Assembly: GCA_964391185.1 (NCBI GenBank)
Contig: CAYMIX010000021.1
Coordinates: 1 to 8,059, forward strand
Reading direction: 5' to 3'
DNA from: JAKQEM01 sp964391185
Lineage (GTDB): Bacteria > Patescibacteriota > Gracilibacteria > Peribacterales > Peribacteraceae
Length of the DNA stretch: 8,059 bases
How positions within the stretch are numbered: position 1 is the first letter of the stretch; each line of letters starts with the position of its first letter. Shown here in pieces: positions 1 to 5,115 of this stretch. A program made the translations under genes and the position numbers. Below the pieces are notes generated by a model. That model did no database searches, had not been told where the DNA came from, and worked only from the letters and a program-made list of their open reading frames with translations.

Positions 1-1477
1 CCACATCGGTGATGGCGCGGCGCAGCGCCGTCACGTTGGCCGAGCCTTGCGCGCCCCGGCCCAGGTTCGTGAAGACGCTCTTGTCGCCGGCGAGGTACTG
101 CTCGGCCATGAAGCGCAGGCTGTCGTCGTTCAAGGTGGGCTCGACACCCTTGGCGCCGCCGGCCCCGCCACCGGTGCGCCCGGTGCCGCCCGACAAAATG
201 GAGGCCATGCGCGCACTGAGAAGCCCTTGACGCGCCCGCTCGGTCGCCGCGCGCTCGCGATCCAGGTCGCTCACGGGCTTCTGGCCGGACACGATCTGGC
301 GCTTCAGCGCAGCACCTTCGTCGGCCGTCAGGTCGCCATTCGCGATCTGGTTGTCGACCTCGGCGAGTTTGGCCTCGAGCGTGGCAGCCGCGACGCCGGT
401 GTTGCCGAACAGGCCCAGCCGGTGCATCTCGGCCGTGGCTTCCTGCACTGACGTGATGCCGGTGTCACGCATGTACTTCTTGACGGCGTTGATCCGTTCT
501 TGGGTGGCACCCACTTTCGGCTGGTACTTCAGCGCCAGCGCGTTCAACTCGGCGCGGTAGCGGTCCGAGCGGCCCTTGTTTCCGCCGGCGCCTTCGGTGA
601 ACAGCCCCGCGACCTGCGGGTTCTGCACCGCCTGCATCGTGATGCCGAGGTTGCCCAGCCAGTCCATGCCGCGCTTCACGTCGATGGCCTGCACTTGGTC
701 GTTGGGGTCCGCCGTGCCGTTCTTGGTCATCGGCGCGTCGTAGTACAGGTTCTGGCCGTTCTCGTCCGTGAGCGTGGTGTAGACCCGCAGGCGCGGGATC
801 ACCATGTTCGGGTTGTTCGGCGCGGGGTCCAGGCCGATCACCTCGGTGTGGTCGATGTTGCCGCCGTGTGCGCTCGGGGCCCCCCAGCTGCGCATGAGCT
901 TGGGTCGGAGCAGCGTGTTCATGCTTTGCGTCACCAAGCCCCAGTTCTGGTCCGACATGCCCGCGTTGAAGTCGTCGATCGCGCGGATCACGCGCGGCGC
1001 CTCCTCGGGCGCGAAGCCCGTGGTGCTCAGGATCATCTGATGCCGGTCGGGCGCGGGAATGTCCTTCAAGTCGATCTGGCCTGCGGCCAGCCGCGACGCC
1101 AGGTTGCGCATCTGCTGGTCGACCTGCGCAGCCTGCCCGGAAACGTCGCTGAACTCTTCGACGATGCCTTGCGGGATCTCGCCGCTCTCAGCCTTTGCCG
1201 CCCCGGCCGCGGTTGCCAGTTCGGTCTTGCGCTGACCCAGGCCGGTACGCACCATGCCCAGGCCCTTCAGGGTGTCGATGCGAGCATTGCGGTCCTCGGT
1301 GGCCGCTTCGCGCTTCTGACGTAGCTCGAGATCCGATTGCGCGCGCTGGTCGGCCAACGTCTGCCGGCCTTCCTGGAATGCGGTGCGCCGACGGCTCTCG
1401 GCGAGTTCGTCCGCCTTCAGGCCAAGCCCGAAGCCGGTCTCCAGGCCCTGTGCCGCCGCCGAGTAGGGGTCACGCAT
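1..1477 (-). CDS. Large helical phage virion protein, probable internal/ejection protein (3' end outside window)
   Basis: The frame is open from an ATG at 1477 to the left edge: 492 codons without a stop, so the protein is longer than what is visible. The start is well fixed, because in-frame TAA codons lie 9 and 15 bases upstream and AAGGG (1487-1491) sits 9 bases before the ATG. Residues 1-65 are charged and helical (ELAESRRRTAFQEGRQTLAD). Residues 75-180 are also mainly helical. Residues about 190-275 look mixed alpha/beta (VIPRLRVYTTLTDENGQNLY). Helices rich in E, A and Q follow to about 425, then a Gly-rich linker (432-444). Residues 449-492 contain LRFMAEQYLAGDKSVFTNLG and GRGAQG, a motif I associate with large phage structural proteins. 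No catalytic motif is seen. Its place after the glycine-zipper gene suggests an internal core or ejection protein, which is inference. A tape-measure-like role is an alternative. Confidence 0.85.
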   Translation of the reverse strand, partial: MRDPYSAAAQGLETGFGLGLKADELAESRRRTAFQEGRQTLADQRAQSDLELRQKREAATEDRNARIDTLKGLGMVRTGLGQRKTELATAAGAAKAESGEIPQGIVEEFSDVSGQAAQVDQQMRNLASRLAAGQIDLKDIPAPDRHQMILSTTGFAPEEAPRVIRAIDDFNAGMSDQNWGLVTQSMNTLLRPKLMRSWGAPSAHGGNIDHTEVIGLDPAPNNPNMVIPRLRVYTTLTDENGQNLYYDAPMTKNGTADPNDQVQAIDVKRGMDWLGNLGITMQAVQNPQVAGLFTEGAGGNKGRSDRYRAELNALALKYQPKVGATQERINAVKKYMRDTGITSVQEATAEMHRLGLFGNTGVAAATLEAKLAEVDNQIANGDLTADEGAALKRQIVSGQKPVSDLDRERAATERARQGLLSARMASILSGGTGRTGGGAGGAKGVEPTLNDDSLRFMAEQYLAGDKSVFTNLGRGAQGSANVTALRRAITDV

Positions 1478-1478
1478 T

Positions 1479-1491
1479 AGGGTTTACCCTT
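1479..1491 (-). promoter_or_regulatory. Ribosome-binding site within a small inverted repeat, after tandem stop codons
   Basis: On the coding strand the junction reads TTTTTTAAGGGTAAACCCTA followed by ATG. AAGGG (1487-1491) is the only Shine-Dalgarno-like sequence for the large left-edge gene, 9 bases before its ATG. AGGG (1487-1490) can pair with CCCT (1479-1482) around a UAAA loop, so the site could be partly masked. The stop of the upstream gene (TAA, 1490-1492) is followed one codon later by a second in-frame TAA (1484-1486). The T-run precedes the inverted repeat in the RNA, so this is not a rho-independent terminator. Confidence 0.45.
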
Positions 1492-1771
1492 AAAAAAGGC
1501 CGCCGGCCACGTAGCCGAGTGCCCCGCCGATGAGCGCGCCCCACGGGCCACCGGCCGAGCCGTACTCGGCGCCGATGGCGAAGCCCGCCGTGGCGCCCAG
1601 CGACGATGCGAGTTGCCGCTTGCCGGCCTTCTCCTGCGCCTTGAGCATCTCGTTCTGCGCGTTGCGCTTGGACTCCTCGTTGCTGGCCTCGGCCAGCACC
1701 TTGGTGGCCTGGCTCAACTGATCTTGGCCCATGTTGGCCAGCGACGCACCCACACCGAATCCTGCCGCCAT
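1490..1771 (-). CDS. Small glycine-zipper phage protein, possible internal/ejection protein
   Basis: A 93-residue protein with two parts. Residues 1-55 form a charged amphipathic helix (QATKVLAEASNEESKRNAQN). Residues 56-93 are Gly/Ala-rich and hydrophobic, with small residues in zipper spacing (GATAGFAIGA, then GGPWGALIGGALGYVAGGLF). This is the pattern of glycine-zipper segments that insert into or oligomerise in membranes. The start is strongly supported by AGGAGG five bases upstream, the best ribosome-binding site in the window. The upstream gene ends one base before the start. Small glycine-zipper proteins next to large helical virion genes are common in podovirus-type modules, where T7 gp14-like proteins form the outer-membrane part of the ejection channel. 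A pore role is therefore plausible, but no sequence identity to gp14 is claimed. The frame ends CTT TTT TAA in a six-T run. Confidence 0.88.
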   Translation of the reverse strand: MAAGFGVGASLANMGQDQLSQATKVLAEASNEESKRNAQNEMLKAQEKAGKRQLASSLGATAGFAIGAEYGSAGGPWGALIGGALGYVAGGLF

Positions 1772-1772
1772 G

Positions 1773-2303
1773 TCAGCCTCCTGCGATGGCCGAGGTGGCG
1801 GCCTGCGGCGCCGGGTTGCCCAGGATGGCCTGCTGGCGTTGCCGCGTCAGGGCGCCGGCCATGTTCTGCGCGCCCACGTCGGCCAGCGACTTGCTCAGGC
1901 CGAAACTGCGGCTGCGCGCGGCTTCCTCGTCGGCGTTCAACTCGACGCCCAGACCACCGAGTTGGCGCTTGGATGCGCCCTCCTGCATGGTGAAGGCGCT
2001 GTTCACGTTCTTGCTGGCCTGCGCCATCGCTTCCAGCGGCTTGTTCTGGTCGGTGGCGTAGTCAATCAACTGGTTCTCGATGGGCACGAAGGTGCTCACG
2101 TAGGTCTGCCACTGGTCGCGCGTCAGCGCAGCGTAAGTGTCGCCCGCGTACGTCTTCGACCCGGTGTCGATGCCGTACATGTTCGTCACGCCGGTCAGCC
2201 CGCTGGGCTTGTTGGCACCGAAGATGTTCGTGTCCACCCAGCGGCGCGTGGACGCCGCGATGTCGTGGTCGGTGTCGTACTTACCTTGGATCGGCTGCCA
2301 CAT
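1773..2303 (-). CDS. Alpha-helical phage virion protein, probable internal protein (paralogue of upstream gene)
   Basis: A 176-residue protein of unknown exact function. Residues 1-55 are Tyr, Asp and Gly-rich with little predicted helix. From about 57 on it is helical and rich in Gln and Ala (LTRDQWQTYVSTFVPIENQL, later GASKRQLGGLGVELNADEEA), ending in a loose Ala/Gly/Pro tail. Residues 68-122 align with residues 29-88 of the protein encoded just upstream: Y-x5-P, then TD, then KP at identical spacing, then EGA and GV at identical spacing, with one five-residue gap. This suggests a duplicated gene pair. The ATG overlaps the upstream TGA by one base (TGATG), so it is likely translated by coupling; its own ribosome-binding site is weak. 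No signal peptide or membrane segment is seen. The neighbourhood suggests a minor virion or ejection protein. Confidence 0.87.
   Translation of the reverse strand: MWQPIQGKYDTDHDIAASTRRWVDTNIFGANKPSGLTGVTNMYGIDTGSKTYAGDTYAALTRDQWQTYVSTFVPIENQLIDYATDQNKPLEAMAQASKNVNSAFTMQEGASKRQLGGLGVELNADEEAARSRSFGLSKSLADVGAQNMAGALTRQRQQAILGNPAPQAATSAIAGG
1777..1782 (-). promoter_or_regulatory. Strong Shine-Dalgarno for the glycine-zipper gene
   Basis: The coding strand carries a perfect AGGAGG five bases before the ATG at 1771. It lies inside the last codons of the preceding 176-residue gene. It is the only consensus site among the internal junctions; most neighbours have weak sites and probably depend on translational coupling. 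This suggests the small protein is made in larger amounts than its neighbours. Confidence 0.75.
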
Positions 2304-2944
2304 CAGCGTGCCCCCGCGCAGAACATGTCGGCCTGCTGCCCCGTGGGCAGGCCCTGCACGCCTTGTGCCTGCGGCACGTTCGGGCCCATTGCGCGCTGCA
2401 GTCCGAAGCCGGCCACCTGGCCCGCCATCTCGGCGTTGCCTGCGCGCTCCATCGCCGAGATCTCGGCGCTGGTTGCCGCGGTGCGCGCGCTCTGCTGTGC
2501 CTGGTCCACCAAGCCGTTGGTCGCCATCGCCTTGTCGCCGCGGCCGATGGAGGTCAACGCGCTCAGGCCCTTGGTGTAGGCGTCGTCGATCTGCTGGTCG
2601 GCGATCGTGATGCCCAGACCGCGGGTCTTGGCCTTGTCTTCGCCCATGCCGGTCACCGCGAGCTTGGCACGCGACGACCCCACGTCCACGCCGCGGTTGG
2701 CCAGCGTCTTCTGCAGCGCGCCTTCCGCGCGGGCGAACTGCATGGTCGAGTCGGTGGCCGCGCGCCCCTCGGCTGCTTTCTCCTGTGCGGAGCCGGGCTT
2801 GCCCATGTCGGTGATCTGCCGACCCAGTGATCGCTGCACCGGCAACCAGCGCTGCTTGTAGTCCTGCAGCTGCTGGAGCGCGAAGTCCGCCAGAGCGCGC
2901 TGCTGTGGCGTTTCGTTGACCTGGTTGCTGCCGCCTTTACTCAT
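2303..2944 (-). CDS. Alpha-helical phage virion protein, probable internal protein
   Basis: A 213-residue protein, almost entirely helical in composition and rich in Ala, Gln and Gly. It opens with a short polar segment (MSKGGSNQVN), then amphipathic helices with RWLPVQRSLGRQITDMGKP (residues 32-50). Residues 74-88 (EGALQKTLANRGVDV) are also recognisable in the 176-residue neighbour. The tail from about 188 is Gly/Pro/Gln-rich with a single Cys at 209. The ATG at 2944 lies inside the end of the previous gene (8-base overlap), with GAGG nine bases upstream. I recognise the type, a minor virion protein between tail-fibre genes and large internal proteins in podovirus-like phages, but not a named family. 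No catalytic motif or transmembrane segment is seen. A scaffold or ejection-protein role is inferred only from position and composition. Confidence 0.87.
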   Translation of the reverse strand: MSKGGSNQVNETPQQRALADFALQQLQDYKQRWLPVQRSLGRQITDMGKPGSAQEKAAEGRAATDSTMQFARAEGALQKTLANRGVDVGSSRAKLAVTGMGEDKAKTRGLGITIADQQIDDAYTKGLSALTSIGRGDKAMATNGLVDQAQQSARTAATSAEISAMERAGNAEMAGQVAGFGLQRAMGPNVPQAQGVQGLPTGQQADMFCAGAR

Positions 2945-3338
2945 CCCGGATCTGCCTCACGAACTCCGTCGTGCCGCGGCGTTGCCACTCCGGCCCCAGC
3001 CGCCGTGCCCAGCCTCGCCGCCGCGACACGAACGCGACGGTGCTGGCTCCGAGATCGCGCCCGATTGCATCGAGCGCGGCGTCTTGCCTCTCGTACGCGC
3101 CGTAGCGGAAGGCCACGGCGAGCCACACGAACAGTTCCAGTCCTTCAGGCCCGGGGCGCAGATCGACGACCATCATGCCGTCGTCGCACGCCAGGCAGAG
3201 AGCCCGGTTCTGCTCGCATTGTGCCTTGATTTCAGCGATCTCGGAAGCGCGGGCCACCCCCCGGCGCAGGCCGGCGCAGGCGTGGTCCACCATCGTGGGG
3301 TACTCGACTTGGAACTCGGTGCCGGAAACCATGCTCAT
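2937..3338 (-). CDS. Small phage protein with GNAT-like (acetyltransferase-fold) pattern
   Basis: A 133-residue protein. Residues 46-75 look like two adjacent strands (ALCLACDDGMMVVDL, then LELFVWLAVAF), followed by a helix (84-97, RQDAALDAIGRDLG), a strand (98-104, ASTVAFV) and a basic SRRRGWARRLGPEW segment. This order resembles the later half of GNAT-type folds that I associate with small proteins in podovirus virion clusters, and the RRGW segment is reminiscent of those. The acetyl-CoA loop signature (R/Q-x-x-G-x-G/A) is not visible, so catalysis is doubtful and a structural role is possible. It has four Cys (21, 41, 48, 51), three of them within eleven residues. The ATG overlaps the upstream TGA as ATGA, and its stop lies 8 bases inside the next gene. 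A second in-frame ATG two codons later is an alternative start. Coding status is firm; function is weak. Confidence 0.82.
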   Translation of the reverse strand: MSMVSGTEFQVEYPTMVDHACAGLRRGVARASEIAEIKAQCEQNRALCLACDDGMMVVDLRPGPEGLELFVWLAVAFRYGAYERQDAALDAIGRDLGASTVAFVSRRRGWARRLGPEWQRRGTTEFVRQIRDE

Positions 3339-4252
3339 GCGTCCGGGAAGGTGACGGTCGGCGGGGTGAAGTTGCTGCTGTAGACCGACACCCCTTTGTA
3401 GAACAGGAAGTCGTCCACGTAGCCGGAGAAGAACGCGGTCGACGGGCTGCGATAGGCCCCGATCATCAGCGCTGCGGCGGTCAGGTTGGTGGGTCCGCTG
3501 TCGGTGTACGTCGACCCCACCTGGGTGCCGCCCGAGAACAGTTTCACGGATGTGCCCGTGCGCTCAAGCCAGATGTGCACCCACGTGTTCACCGCCAGCG
3601 TGGCGCCGCCGTCGATGCGGTCCGCTCCACCGTCCCAGAACTTCAGCTTGGACAGCGTGTCGTCGTAGTAGACGTTCCAGTTCTGGTTCGCAAAGGTGAA
3701 CAGGTTGCCGCTGCCCCCCGCGTCCCGACGGAACCAGCCGCCGATGCCGAAGTCCCCCGTGCCTGGCGCAAAGACGCTGGCGCTGGGTGCGTCGATCCAA
3801 CCCCCGCCGTTGCGCAGCGAAGAAGACCCGAACTTGAACTCGGTCGTGCTGATGTTGTCACCGGTGTGGGCGGTGTAGGTCTGCGGGCTCGGGCAGTTGT
3901 CCGTGAAGGTCGTGCTTCCGTTCGCGCCTTCGAAGTGCAGGCCAGCCACCCGGAACGAGTAGTACGGGTCGCCCTGCACGACCACGGGGGTCTGCCCTGC
4001 CAGCACCAGCGCACCGGCGCCGGGAAGCGCCACGGCGCCGGTACCGCTGACGACAACGGGGGACTGCCCCGCCAAGAGCAACGCGCCTGCGCCAGGCGCC
4101 AAGACCGCGTTGGTGGTGCGGACCGCCACAGGCGCTTGCCCGGCCAGCACCAGCGCACCGGCACCGGGCTGCGCAGCCACCCCGGCGCTGAAGCGGTACG
4201 GGGTCATGATCCACCCCCGCTGCCGGCGACGGTAGCGCGGGACCAGGATCAC
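3335..4252 (-). CDS. Phage tail-associated protein: three 24-residue repeats plus C-terminal LamG/ConA-like domain
   Basis: A 305-residue protein, probably exposed on the tail. Residues 1-23 are basic. Residues 24-95 are three exact-period 24-residue repeats, each with the core PGAGALxLAGQxPVxV at 29, 53 and 77. Such repeats are familiar in phage tail proteins and may act as a beta-rich stalk. Residues about 103-305 form a LamG/concanavalin-A-like jelly roll: VAGLHFEGANGSTTFTD, TTEFKFGSSSL, FGIGGWFRR, NTWVHIWLERTGTSVKLFSG, LMIGAYRS and GYVDDFLFYKGV. This fold often binds glycans or serves as a structural module. The chosen GTG overlaps the upstream TGA as GTGA. An ATG at 4207 (residue 16), preceded by GGGGGTGG, is an equally credible start and would remove the basic leader. 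A host-surface contact role is inferred. Confidence 0.88.
   Translation of the reverse strand: MILVPRYRRRQRGWIMTPYRFSAGVAAQPGAGALVLAGQAPVAVRTTNAVLAPGAGALLLAGQSPVVVSGTGAVALPGAGALVLAGQTPVVVQGDPYYSFRVAGLHFEGANGSTTFTDNCPSPQTYTAHTGDNISTTEFKFGSSSLRNGGGWIDAPSASVFAPGTGDFGIGGWFRRDAGGSGNLFTFANQNWNVYYDDTLSKLKFWDGGADRIDGGATLAVNTWVHIWLERTGTSVKLFSGGTQVGSTYTDSGPTNLTAAALMIGAYRSPSTAFFSGYVDDFLFYKGVSVYSSNFTPPTVTFPDA
3968..4183 (-). repeat. Three tandem 72-base coding repeats (24 residues each)
   Basis: Units occupy 4112-4183, 4040-4111 and 3968-4039 within the 305-residue gene. Each encodes a PGAGALxLAGQxPVxV core plus an 8-residue variable linker, at exactly 24-residue spacing. Cores are almost invariant in protein, while the DNA differs at many third positions. 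This indicates older duplication kept by selection rather than recent slippage. Confidence 0.85.
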
Positions 4253-5115
4253 GATGCGTGCCCGATGATGTAGACCTTGAGGCCGGCCGCCGTGCCGTCG
4301 CCCACTTGGTCGATGTCCACTTCAATCTCGGCGTAGGGCGCGATGGAGTTGTCGCTGATCACCGGGGGCGTGGCCGCGGTGCCGCTGGTCTTCTCGCCGT
4401 TGTCGATCGTCAGCTTGGTGCTCAGGATCGACGCCCCGTTCTCGTTGATGTCCACCGTGAAGATGCTGCCGCTGGTCTGCGCGGTGTTGAGCGAAGCCAC
4501 CACGGCCTCCACGATGAAGGCCGTGCTGTAGGGGTTGATGAACCGGACCTTGTTCGCCCCGGTCGTGAGTGCCGACGTTTCGTCGCTGCAGGCGATGGCC
4601 AGCGACACCGTTGCCGTCGTGCCGGCGCGCGCCAGGATGTCGTCGACCGTGGTCCAGAACATCTCGCCATAGCGCTCGATGAGCACGATCTCGTGCCCGT
4701 CGAGCCCGCTGGTGAACGGCAGCGAAGAGATCAGCGGCAGGTCGTAGTTCCACTGCAGCGCGCGGAAGTCCGGCGGCGCGTCGGCGCCACTCTCCGGTCC
4801 GGCGAAGACCAGCCCTCGCGGCTGGTCCGCAAGCGAAACCGCGAGCGTGCCGCTGGTGGTGACGGGCGACCCCGTCACCGACATGAACGCGGGCACCGTC
4901 AAGCCCACGCTGCTCACCGTGCCGTTGCCCAGCACGATGGCGTTCACTTGGGCCTGCAGCGTCGCAATCGCCGATGCGCTCAGTGAGGTGCTGCTCAGGA
5001 CGTTGACCAGCGCCTCCAGCGCCTCGATGCGCTGGCGCGCAGCCTGAATGGCGGCCTGTACCGGCCGCAGTTCAAGCCGGCCCGGCGTGCTGATGGCCGG
5101 CTTGCCCAACGACAT
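4249..5115 (-). CDS. Phage tail-fibre-like protein
   Basis: A 288-residue protein. Residues 15-60 form a likely trimeric coiled coil (LRPVQAAIQAARQRIEALEA). Residues 65-98 carry the classic tail-fibre motif GTVSSVGLTVP...VTGSPVTTSGTLAVS. A middle region (99-165) includes LPFTSGLDGHEIVLIERYGE. Residues 170-288 form a beta-rich C-terminal domain with SGSIFTVDINENGASILSTK, a module I recognise as recurrent at the ends of phage fibre and baseplate proteins. The start is placed at the ATG at 5115, which overlaps the upstream TGA as TGATG and has GGAG nine bases before it. The frame is open 79 codons further, but that part is a low-complexity Arg/His-rich shadow of the upstream gene. It is probably an adsorption-apparatus component; which receptor it contacts cannot be told. 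Confidence 0.9.
   Translation of the reverse strand: MSLGKPAISTPGRLELRPVQAAIQAARQRIEALEALVNVLSSTSLSASAIATLQAQVNAIVLGNGTVSSVGLTVPAFMSVTGSPVTTSGTLAVSLADQPRGLVFAGPESGADAPPDFRALQWNYDLPLISSLPFTSGLDGHEIVLIERYGEMFWTTVDDILARAGTTATVSLAIACSDETSALTTGANKVRFINPYSTAFIVEAVVASLNTAQTSGSIFTVDINENGASILSTKLTIDNGEKTSGTAATPPVISDNSIAPYAEIEVDIDQVGDGTAAGLKVYIIGHAS

Noticed and set aside
500..1324. Plus-strand open frame of 274 codons
   Set aside because: It is antisense to the large left-edge gene, whose minus-strand frame gives ordinary protein composition and a phage motif. The plus-strand product is low-complexity Val/Arg/His/Ala.
1477..1499. Rho-independent terminator or programmed frameshift at the six-T run
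   Set aside because: In the transcript the T-run comes before the inverted repeat, not after. The heptamer does not fit X-XXY-YYZ, and slipped frames stop within a few codons without joining the next gene.
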